NCBI GenBank assembly: GCA_007644065.1
Contig: VJWN01000027.1
Coordinates: 372,001-436,000, forward strand
Direction of reading: 5' to 3'
Source: Margaritispora aquatica
Lineage: Eukaryota > Ascomycota > Leotiomycetes > Helotiales > Discinellaceae
Length of the DNA stretch: 64,000 nt
Positions 46,425 to 56,238 of the stretch are shown here, piece by piece. Positions within the stretch are counted from its first letter, which is position 1; each line of letters starts with the position of its first letter. The position numbers and the translations under genes are program-made. Below the pieces are notes generated by a model. It was not told the DNA's origin and made no database searches. It was given only the letters and a program-made list of their open reading frames with translations.

Positions 46425-47624
46425 ATACACAATAAGCCATCAGCGGCTTAGATTGATGATCTTAAATTCTTTAAGCAAGCTCTTGATGACAGGATTAGAG
46501 CTATGGCAGAAGAGGACAAGTTTCTTGGTCCAGATGGTGGATGCTATTACGAAGTCTGAATTGAGAGGGGCACATTAAGACTTTCGTAGAAACTGAAAAT
46601 ATGTTGATGTGCTTATCTTCCGACATTCTTTCAACAGTGTGTTCCAACATGATGTTTTAATATTATCCTTCTGAATTCTTTTTTTTTTTACCGCGCTTGG
46701 CTCTGCTTGGTAGTGCTCAAAGTTTGTGATACGGTGTCACATTGCGAGTCCAAACCTATTCCAATCAAACTACAATCAATCTTATTAACAACAGCCACAT
46801 TTGCTCACCTCAATCAGATCTGGCAATCAAGGCACTCTGTTTTCCATATTTCTCTATGTCCAATTGCCATTTGTAACCCCAATCATCAGAAGACTTGGCT
46901 GTTCCTCTTCCGCATCTTTACATAAACAACAAAGACTCAAAGAACAGATCAATTTCAAGTATAAGATTGGACTGAATCTCGTTCTCCCTCCTCACTTCTC
47001 GCATCAGACATAAAAAGCTACTTCTAACTCTTCTTTGGCGGCGACCAATGCTCGACTATTGGCAGTTGAGCGAAGACTGCTAAGATTTCGTTCGAATGTG
47101 ATCACTGGGTTTTTATTACAGTACACAATGCATACAGTTAGGCACACACTACGTTGTCAATGCTCGTCATCGCTCCTTGTCTCAAGTCATCTCCAAGAAA
47201 CATCTCTCTGTCAGTTAATTGAGTATTCTTCTATCGTTACAGCCGTCGCGACTTCGATACACGCGTCGGGCCTAAACATTTTTCGTACTTTCTAGCCCCC
47301 AGCACACAATATTTTCGTACAATAAATCAACAAAGACAAATATGAGATAATCGTACCATCACAAGACCAAGATTCTTCTTCAACGTTCTACAAAGCTCCC
47401 TGTTATTTAATTAACAGATCAACGCAGCACTGAATCAAACATACGTTAGTTCATATCCGTTCTTATCCTTTCCCTGTTTTGGCTTTGGTTCACGTCTGGC
47501 TGCGGAACAGGCAACGCGTTGTTTAGCGACGAAACTCATTAGTATCTGACTAGAATAGCTGAAGCTATCAATACTTTCTTGCCGTCTTTACTAACAGCAA
47601 ACTTTGACAGAATTAGAGAACCCA
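46425..47624. other. Gene-free stretch at edge of decayed island
   Basis: About 1.2 kb with no supportable gene. Short frames (46707-46925, 46801-47013, 47035-47295) have no recognisable domain. A poly-T run lies at about 46679-46689. The right end is upstream of the first decayed zinc-cluster-like copy. Confidence 0.5.
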
Positions 47625-47858
47625 ATGGCTCCCCGCCAGTCGAAATGGGATGCCAGCATCCATCGCCCAAAGGAGGGAAGCAATTTTCTGCCAAGGTGTA
47701 ATTATCATGCAGGGTCTGCCAAGAAAGGCTGAAACTACCAGCTTGGGGAGTTTTCCTGCGACACCTGCAAAGAGAGGGATGTCATCTGCTCAGAGCAGGC
47801 GCTTCAGAATGCTCGGCTGTATTCGGCTTTCGGCGCCTCCACGCAGAATTCGCAGTAG
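47625..47858 (+). pseudogene. Zn2Cys6-like small gene, copy 1 (premature stop)
   Basis: From ATG the frame reads MAPRQSKWDASIHRPKEG, then LPRCNYHAGSAKKG. It meets TGA at codon 36 (47730-47732), exactly where the related copies have a Cys codon. It then continues in the same frame as NYQLGEFSCDTCKERDVICSEQ to TAG at 47856. The second Cys of the first pair is His. The frame is otherwise intact, so this is a recent-looking nonsense copy of the gene at 48492. No tail exons are found after it. Confidence 0.8.
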
Positions 47859-48491
47859 AAGTAACGAAATCTTTTTATACCAGTCGTTAAAAGTCTTTGT
47901 TGCTTTTTATCTATCTAAATTTCCTATAAATATTGGAGACTTAAGTAACAAACTGACGTCGATATATAAGATTGAGCTGATATTAGTACTCATCTCAAAT
48001 CAGGCTTTGGGTATTACTTCTGGTTCTCCGCTACCATGTCCTTGAAATGTAAACCTATCAATTACTGGAGTGTGCTGTCGCTAATTTAGAGAGTGCGCCT
48101 TCATACGCGCCAGGTACAAAAAATCTCGCTATCGCCAGCTTTTAGTATCAAAATTCTGTAGTAAATATATCAATAATAACGACGGAAATAGTAGAAGAAT
48201 TACTCGACGTGCTCGCCTCAAGGCTGATACTCCCCTTGGAGTTCCCACATGCTTAGTATTTATCGCAAACTCTAGCTATTGCTGTGAATTACCAAGCGTA
48301 GGTTTGTCGAAATGTCTGTCTGTTCTTGCGGTTTTCTTTTTGGCGCCGATTCGCAGTTGTCTACATTAACAATACGCATATCTTTAGCTTCATAGAGGAT
48401 ACCATTAGCATCTAGTTAGACTAGCTGGGGTAATTAGAGTCTTTTTAGTATATGCGCTGATGAGAGATTTTAGTAGATTTCCATAACACCA

Positions 48492-49308
48492 ATGGCTCCT
48501 CCCCGCCCGTCGAAATGGGACGCTCGCGTCCACAGACCCAAAACTGGTCATGATTCCCTTCCAAGATGCAGTTATGGTGCAGGACCAGCCAAAAAGGGCT
48601 GTTATTACCTTCAGGGAGAGTTTACCTGTATAGTTTGCAAGGAAAGAGGCACTCCATGCTCTGAAAAACAGACTGAAGATGCCCGGATAGCTTCTGCTCT
48701 CAGTGCAGCACTACATGATCCAGAGATAGAAATCAAATCGGTCAGGAATGGTGAGAGTAGCCGCGAGGGCGCTGGTGGTGATGTAATCTCGCAAGAAAGA
48801 AACAAAAATAGACCTAGGTAGGAATCCCTGGCCTTTGCATTTCGTATTCTACATCAGTCAACTCAGAACTAATGAAGACATTGCAGACAAGACCCACAAT
48901 CTATTGTTCCAATGGTCGCAGCTAGAGTTATCGAAAACCCTGGTGAGAGACGCAACAGATGCATATCTGGTACTGGACAATCAACCTCCCCCTTGAATAA
49001 CCTGATTCTGCAACACAGCTGACTGATATTGTAGGGCTAGGGCTGCCAATCGCGTTCCTCTCGATTATGACGCCGAAGCTGCACCTCTCAGATACATCGA
49101 GCACGGAGAACATTCCCAGCCAATACAAGTCAGGACAAACACGGTCCAGGGCCATGGATACAATGAATCGCATGGCTCACAACTCAAAATTGGTCCTGCT
49201 CCTCCAGTCAACCTGGCTGCCGTTATGCGTGGCGACCCATTTATGGGCGCCACAGAGTTGAATGATGAAGATGAAGAGTTCAAAGCCTTCAAGAGTTTAC
49301 ATCTGTGA
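48492..49308 (+). CDS. Zn2Cys6-like small protein, copy 2 (best preserved)
   Basis: This is the most intact member of a local family. Exon 1 (48492-48817) reads MAPPRPSKWDARVHRPKTG, LPRCSYGAGPAKKGCYY, GEFTCIVCKERGTPCSE, then a Glu/Asp/Ser-rich stretch. The Cys pattern is C-x2-[G]-x7-C-x8-C-x2-C-x6-C, resembling a fungal zinc cluster with the second Cys lost. Exon 2 (48887-48942) continues in frame as QDPQSIVPMVAARVIENP. The expected last exon, recognised by the tail KIGPAPPVNLAAVMRGDPF and NDEDEEFKAFKS shared with the relic at 52280, is one nucleotide out of phase with the obvious acceptor. Either a weaker acceptor is used or this copy is also damaged. No fungal_trans domain follows. Function unknown. 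Confidence 0.55.
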
Positions 49309-50509
49309 GCCACTACTGGTCCAAAGGATGGAAATGCACACGTTTCAGTCGTGCAAATCCGGTCTTCGGTGGTATTCGTGGATCTGGTTACTGGGCACAT
49401 CAACCCCTGACGTTTAACCTATTTTCTTCGTGTACAGCGTCTTTTTTTTTCTCATGACACCCCATCAATTAGTTGCATCCGGAGTTTGGCGCCACGCGGT
49501 AAGGGTTCACGGGCTTGGTGGATCTTAGTTAGAGCTTCGGCTAGGGTGTATTGCAGATCTTAGGTTGATCCTGCTATAATACGCCTCATAAGATAATGAG
49601 TACCCACTAAAGAACTTCCGAAAGTGTACTTCTTCAATTAGGAACTTGCATTTTGAGACTTACCAGATTCAATCCTGATATTGCTTAAGCCTGTCGGAAC
49701 AGCCATTTTCAATCTCACATCCCCAACATATTCAAGATTTTCGAGCGATGTCAGGGGCTTAAGCGAATACGGGTACGACAGCAATACCCAAAGGTACTTT
49801 ATAAGAGCCTTTAACACTTGACTTTGTTCGTTACGATTTTTATAGAATGATTTAGATATATAAATTGCTAGACATGAAGAAATCACGGCATGACACGCTT
49901 TACCAATCTTCTTGTCAATCAAACGCTGTATATATAAAGTCGTCTTACGCAAAAATAAGAACAGACACTCAAAAACACTCGACAACCTGTGACGAAAGCA
50001 TGTTCACAAACATGAATATAGCAGAAAAAATATAAATGATACTGAATTATGCGGAGCGATCCCAACATGGCAAGAGGCCTCAATTTTTTTTCTACCAACT
50101 AGTCTTCAATACAACAGACATGTCAGGAAATAGCTTGACAAATGCCTTACGACCAACAGCTTGCCACCACTTCCCCGCCACCAAGTTCTGAAACTTATTT
50201 GAGGTCCACTACAGATATCTGGCGTTTTGTCTATTGGAAGAGCTACAGAGTTTTTGTTTGGCTGCATCAGATTACAAGTTAGGAGCCTATGGTAAGCGTA
50301 TAATCTAAGAATTCATTTCCTCGTCAGACCATGACTTACGATAAAACACACCTTCCCAACACATGTACCTTTTAATAAAAGAATGTGAGTCTGCCAAAAG
50401 CGCCATGTATCTAGGGGTACTTATCTATCAGAAGCTTCCCCTTCCATTTTTCGCATTTGAACCCAGCTGAACTTTATGGTAACACATAATTAGCAGCTTT
50501 CTTGTCTAA
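49309..50509. other. AT-rich gene-free stretch in decayed island
   Basis: About 1.2 kb, AT-rich, between two copies of the zinc-cluster-like family. The minus frame at 49638-49985 has no recognisable features. I see no complete gene. Confidence 0.5.
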
Positions 50510-50655
50510 ATGGCTCCACGACAAGCCAGGTTTGATACAAAAATCTACTAAGCAAGAACTAGTGAAGTTACGCCCTCAATCTGCCGAAAATAAAACCGTT
50601 CTGTCAAGCAGGGCTGTCGCTACAGACGGGGCTCACTCACATGCGATATTGTGAG
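50510..50655 (+). pseudogene. Zn2Cys6-like small gene, copy 3 (decayed head)
   Basis: It starts ATGGCTCCACGACAAGCC like the other copies (MAPRQA, then R-F-D-x-K-I). Stops follow at codon 14 and again near codon 32, and the frame then gives KQGCRYRRGSLTCDI. That matches the KKGCYYLQGEFTC part of copy 2. The second half of the Cys cluster is lost. It is a degenerate relic. Confidence 0.6.
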
Positions 50656-51467
50656 TTTCAAGCAGTTCGACTATTTTCAATATCGCTGATGGAGGACTAG
50701 TGTGTCAGTTCTACTCATTGAATCTAACCAGTTAGTTCTAGCAGTCGAGTTGCGGATTCGGCGTTACTTTTGGCGTTTTGGTTGTCCATGTTATGCCGAT
50801 TCTCAGTTCCGTAGCGGAAACTGAGAGCCGTACTTCTTCTTTGGCATTTGCGGTTGTTGTGGTTTCGTAGATTGAGGCTATGCGGTCTATGTATTGGTTG
50901 ATACCCTGGATGCATTTGGTTGGCGCACAATCATTTTCAGTCTTTATCCTTTTCCAAAGAACTGTGTTTTTACAGTAGGGTATAGGGTTAGTGGATTTTC
51001 TCATCTTACGAGCACCGTGAGTTATACCATCAAATTCTCCTCCTATGAGAATGAAAACGTCTAAGAAACACTAGACTTTGAGATTTGATTTGATTAGTTA
51101 CTTATAAGCTAACTGTCTCAATCCTTCTTTCAACAATGGACAAAGATGTGCTGTTATGGTAGGTAAGCTGAGTGATATATATATATATATATTGGAGTTG
51201 TGCATCTCTAGAGACTGATGTATAGCTAAACGTGAATTTATGGTTAAAAAGAAGGAATAAATAACAGCAGATTAGGACTAGATGTTCCATTCAGAGAAGG
51301 ACGGGAATTGACTGTAGGAAGCAGTAATAGAGCAGCAGAAGTAACTCTAGGCGATGGAGTAAGTGTAAGACTTTCCTTTTGTAAGTTAGAGATAGGCGGG
51401 GCATCACGTGACCTCTGTTTTGCGGCCGCGTATAACCTATATGTGGACCAACCTAGCTTTACAGTAA

Positions 51468-51833
51468 TCTAGAGTATCCATCCTACACGATTACAATTAC
51501 CGATCTAAAGAAATAAATATCTTTGGTGCTGAATCTAGGATCAAGATCAATACCTCTAATACGCTCAAAGATATATCTCGAAAAGAACGGAATAAGAAGA
51601 GCACGAAAAACCGCAGTTTACGAAACCCCCAGATACCTCTTACGGACACCCTCGCGGACGAATATCAACACGGCATACAAGGAGAAGAAGCACTACAGAT
51701 CCTAACTAGTAAGAGCTTAGAAGTAGCTCTGGTTTGGACTACGAATAGTGCGCTCTTGAAAGCTAGAAAGGATTTTATAAGGAGGGTTACACAAGAGATT
51801 TTCGGAATCTACGAAAATTCGCCTAACGAATAA
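51468..51833 (+). other. Unassigned 121-codon open frame without start codon
   Basis: An uninterrupted plus-strand frame runs from just after a TAA at 51465 to TAA at 51831. It includes RKERNKKSTKNRSLRNPQI, then a TLADEYQHGIQGEEALQIL segment and FIRRVTQEIFGIYENSPNE. It has protein-like composition but no Met near the start and no recognised domain. It lies between the head relic at 50510 and the tail relic at 52280, so it may be part of an inserted mobile element that has decayed. This is speculation. Confidence 0.35.
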
Positions 51834-52279
51834 GCTCGATTGTTTACTCAATAACACACGCCAAAAACCCTATCAATTACGAATACTACGATTACCATAT
51901 ACCTCTACCACACTTGAAACAGTATACATACAACCCGTGTATGGCCACTGCGAAAGCCCCATTCTACGAAGGTCCCTGACGCACTGTGGCAGAACCTAGG
52001 TCTTCGTCGACTCCCCATACAAGCATATCTGTTACTCATGAAAGCTCACCGTCGAGCGCATCGGCGCCATCTGTTAGTCAACAAAGCTAATATATGTCAC
52101 GAAGATCTCTATGCGATAGAAACTTGATGACCTTCAATATTGGTCCACCGCCAGTCCGACGCCTCCAGCCAGATGATCACCAAAGCTTGATCAGTTGTTC
52201 AACTCCTCCAGATATGAAAAGTTCGAGGATCGTGCTCAACATCGATTCTGTTCAGTTCCCCGAACCGCAGTCAACATGA

Positions 52280-52396
52280 GGTCCAGCCCCTCTATCGATT
52301 TTTGCTGGCATTATACGAGACGATCCTGAATCAATCAAAGAGGATGAAGATTTCAAGCTTTTCAAAGCTTCAACGTCGCGACAAGCTGATACTTAA
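52280..52396 (+). pseudogene. Zn2Cys6-like small gene, copy 4 (tail relic)
   Basis: A 38-codon frame starting right after an in-frame TGA reads GPAPLSIFAGIIRDDP, then KEDEDFKLFKAS, to TAA. It aligns with the predicted tail of copy 2 (GPAPPVNLAAVMRGDPF, then NDEDEEFKAFKS). No head for it is found immediately upstream; it could be the tail of copy 3, separated by about 1.6 kb of inserted sequence. Confidence 0.6.
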
Positions 52397-53517
52397 AAGC
52401 AATAAACGCAAAAGAAGTTGGTTAAAGGGTGTGTCCGCGACATAAGATACTGCGAAATCCCAATCTTACTTATGCTTTGGTTGGCATACAATACCAAATA
52501 ATCTTTTTTGATGAAAATTTGCCGCTTGTGTTTCAATTGCTTGCCAGTTGCTTGGTTAGTGATCATATTGAATTTTTAATGGAAAATGCATTTCAGATTT
52601 GGTGTTTAGGGTTGATGATACTCTTTGCGTAGTCCCCTCTTTCAAACTCCTTCTCTGGCACAGTGTGACGTTCCGGACAAGCTTGCTGCATCTGAATGTA
52701 ACAGTTCAGTAAGATCATTGATTACGCCTCGCTTGTGAATGAAAAAGTCTGAAACGCACTTTCAGATTGATTTGGAAACTGACTTGACTCGACTATTTTA
52801 TGACCTTACTATGTCCAAACCTCTGTGAAGAAGCAAGATCTCCCAAGAAAGAATGAGCTATGGCTTGTTATTGTAGCAAGCTAAGTTAACAGATGTGCAA
52901 ATTCAAAATATGCACATCTAGAGAGAGATTTACAGATAGAAAATCTACATATCCAGAAAGCAGGTTGGGTAATGAATTCCAAAATCGTAATATTCTGCCT
53001 GTCACGACATGGTCTATAGCATATATAGATTAAGACAGACTTTGAACTATACTATGGAAAAATTAAAAATTTGTCTTGTCAACTGAGCATTCTGCCAGAG
53101 ACGGCGCCAGTTAATACGTTGTCAACCATAAATAATCGTTAGCCTCGCTAATTTTAGTACCCAAAGAGACTGCAGACAATAGTACCATTCAGCACAAAAC
53201 AATTTCGCATCTCCGACAATCCGAAGATCAGCAATTTTTGCGAAATTCTCGTCCATTGCAAAAACGTAAAACCTAGGTACTACTCTATGAAATGTAAGTT
53301 CATTGGATTTCTGGCAACCCTTTTCATCTCCAAGCTTCAATCTGCTACCATTTCCGCTGTGTACGCCTTTGTTTTTCAACCAGCAGAAAGTACTACCAGC
53401 GCCTTTCCGACTTCATTGGCGCCCATTTCAAGTCGCTTCGTACATTGGATGATATATATTATCAAGCTTGTGGTATCTCTACTGACACCAAACGTGCTTA
53501 GAATTCACTCAGAAACA

Positions 53518-53733
53518 ATGCCACCACGTTCTACAAAGTGGAATCCATTGATCGATCGACCCAAAAACGGCATGGTTTCTCTGCCGAGATGTGAATACTG
53601 CGCCGGCCCAGCCAAGAAAGGCTGTTTCTACAAGTTGGAGGACCACACTTGCGATGCATTGTTTTTCGGCGGGTTGCGAGAACTCTTTTGTCGTTTTCAC
53701 CTTGAGAGATCATTCTTGGATTTCTCATGGTAG
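53518..53733 (+). pseudogene. Zn2Cys6-like small gene, copy 5 (frameshifted)
   Basis: It starts MPPRSTKWNPLIDRPKNG, then SLPRCEYCAGPAKKGCFYKLEDHTC. This is the only copy that keeps both cysteines of the first pair (C-x2-C-x7-C-x8-C). After HTCDA the frame departs from the family in a T-rich run (about 53660-53666). The other frame there gives a Cys and Arg-Arg, as expected for C-x2-C-x-R/E-R, so a small indel is likely. The tail is not recognisable; the HET gene ends only about 150 bp downstream on the other strand. Confidence 0.6.
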
Positions 53734-53888
53734 ATGCGTGGTGGTTGTGTTGAGTATAGCAGACAAACCTATTAAAAGACTATCATTGACTACTTTATTA
53801 ATCACATGTCTATTTGCAGAGTCAAAACATGCTTCATTACAACCTTCCTGATGTGAATCCTAGAAACGCAAGGTCAACTGGAATCCAA

Positions 53889-55923
53889 TCAACAAGTCAA
53901 AATCTGTAGTGTCTTGATATCAACCTCAAACCAATCCATAGCACTCCCCACCCACATCGATATCGTCTCGTCTCCGTTCTCTCTGCTAGGCCAAAAAATG
54001 ATTCCTCTGCCTATCAGTTCATGTTGACCTACACCTCCTAACTTACTTTGTAGATCTGAGGTCGTTGATCGAACAAAACACACACATGTAACTCTCCACG
54101 TAACCCCCACTGTCAAGTTGATAGATCAAATCCCCAACTCTCGCATTTGGCGGCATGAGGCCTGTGAGCCCATCTTCTCTTGCAAAGAAATATACCCTGC
54201 ACCCCTCCTTCTCTTCTTGCTCCAATTCCTTCGCATTCTCTTCTACTTCTCGCCGCTCTACTTTGTGTGCAGCGGCGATTTTCTCGCTAGAGACTACGTC
54301 TGGAGATAACGACCCAAAAGAATCGAGGGAAGAGTTTGTGCTAGACACATCGGTAAATATACGTCCACTAAGCGCCTCTCCAGTTCCATGATGCATTTCA
54401 AGCGGGACTATCCTCTGCATCGTTACCGCACCAAGTCCAACACTGCGAGTATTGAAACGAAATTTTCTTTTCCCTTCGCCATTGTTGAAATTGAATTCTC
54501 CCTCCCTCCCGCGAGTGTTCTGACTGAAATCTTGCACCTCGGAAATTTCATTTCCTCCCATCCGTCGAACAACCCCCCAGAAATGTTCCGTTTGCCTCTC
54601 ACTTGTTTCTTGTATTGAGTTTACGTATCCTTTCTCGGGACCAGCTATCGCAATACGTCCCAGAAAAAGGAGTTGTATCTTAAAAGCCTCAGCGTGTAGT
54701 GGACCAGATTCCTTCCTGTCACTTTGAGTCTGGAAGGATAGATCTGGGATGCGAACTCCGATGTTTTTTGCGCCCCTGGAAGTTAAAGCTTCCTGAGCCA
54801 TCCAACTCCATTGTAGAAATGATGCGCCTGTAGGCTTTAGGTTCTCATGTCTGAACTTACACATTACATCCCTGTACACCTCCCAAACCTCCTTTTCATA
54901 ATCGACTTCAATTTTCCACGGCGTCTTCTCTTTACCCTCATTGACAGACCGCGCAGCATCCATGGTTGCATTGTTATCAACCAGTCCAAGGAGGCTATAG
55001 ATCTTATCCCTCGGATCACTACACAAACAAGCCCTCGAAAAATGCATGAAGTTTTGAAGGGTAACATCGTACGCTTCGGAAATCTTTAACTTCCTCAGCG
55101 TTACAAGATTAAACAGACACCATTTGTACTGCCTAAGCGACTCGTCCGGCTGACAATAAGCTGTATGCTGGAAGTTGTCCCAATCCGCGTATTTGCTTCC
55201 ACACATAACGGTTAAGCTTTCCGCCAAGCAGAACTCTTGAACTACCCACTGACGCCGCCAATACTCTCTTCCTTGCAGCGACCATATGCATTTGACGAAA
55301 GGGTCATCTTTGGGGAGATCAGCGCAATATGCGTTTTTGCTGTTAATGTACTCAATAGCGACGTCGCTCTCATATGTCCCCGGACCAAGCCAGGCAACGA
55401 CCGTCAAGGCACTGCGATATATCTGTCCCATTAGCATGACTTGACTGTTACGTTCTTCAACATCGAGTTGGTTGATGCAGAGGGCATCGATCCAGAGGGC
55501 TCTCTTGTTTTCTGTGCGGAGGTGAAACAATGCCGAATGTAAATTTGATCTTATCTCCACTGGCTGTCCGCTCAAAGACATAGATTGTAAGTGGCATGGA
55601 TCGCCCCATGTATAGGATAGTGCTTCAAAGTGCGGCTTATCAGCTAAAGCAACAACGAGCAATGATCCCGCTATTGGCTCGGGCTCTTTGCCGGCTTTGA
55701 GCATGAGCAGTCGTATCTCCCCATCTTTCAAAGGCACATACTGGTCCATTGTTGTGTCTGTCGCGATAGCAGAAATTTTAGCAGCCTGGTAGCTGTTTGA
55801 CTTTATGCCATCAGCTGGAAGACTACTAAAATATTCCTTGGTGAGAAAGTGGCGTCGAAAGAGCTGTGAGTGCAAGGATTGATGCGTAAGGCTTTCGCTG
55901 ACTCGACTAATGGGCAAATCCAC
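53889..55923 (-). CDS. HET-domain protein A, with 3' frameshift
   Basis: The HET domain acts in fungal non-self recognition and programmed cell death. Motifs are FEALSYTWGDP (~99), ALWIDALCINQ (~142), REYWRRQWVVQEF and CSDPRDKIYSLLGL. The first ATG is at 55923, but M59 (55749), followed by YVPLKDGEIRLL, is the usual family start, so the first 58 residues are doubtful. The main frame stops at 54043 after CSINDLRSTK. A second frame begins inside an A4 (T4 on the coding strand) run at 54075-54078 and gives GQHELIGRGIIF and a FEVDIKTLQILTC ending at 53889. That ending matches the C-terminus of the neighbouring HET protein (VKVDIRTLQLLTA). One extra base therefore seems to truncate it, by real mutation or assembly error. 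Confidence 0.88.
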
Positions 55924-56238
55924 TCATCGTAGTTCTTAAAATTGTGCTATTCAACGAGGCTATCGCAATTCGTCTTCATTAGATAAAGAATCTTGAAAGT
56001 AGAGTGAGCATAAGAAAATTTTGTGAATATGCCGAGGAAATAAATTGGTACCCAAAGTCCTACAAGTTATCAAATGTTCGGACCGCCCTACGATACTTTG
56101 TTCCAATGATAAAGGATGTCCTCGACAAAGATGAAGTCACTTTGTCTCGAGTTGGGGATATTAGGTAAGATTTCCTTTCATTGAATCAAGATCTAATTGC
56201 ACAAAATCTGTGGAAGCCACTCAATCCAATATCAAGGC
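55924..56238. other. Spacer between tandem HET genes
   Basis: 315 bp between the start of HET A and the stop of HET B, both minus strand. It would carry the promoter of HET A and the terminator of HET B. Nothing distinctive is seen. Confidence 0.5.

Noticed and set aside
46387..46578. 63-codon frame after the sedolisin last exon
   Set aside because: It begins within the sedolisin last exon in another frame and runs into the 3' UTR; no features.
51100..51300. Possible LTR or terminal repeat around the (AT)n tract at 51174-51193
   Set aside because: I looked for a matching repeat, target-site duplication or primer-binding site nearby and could not see one by eye.
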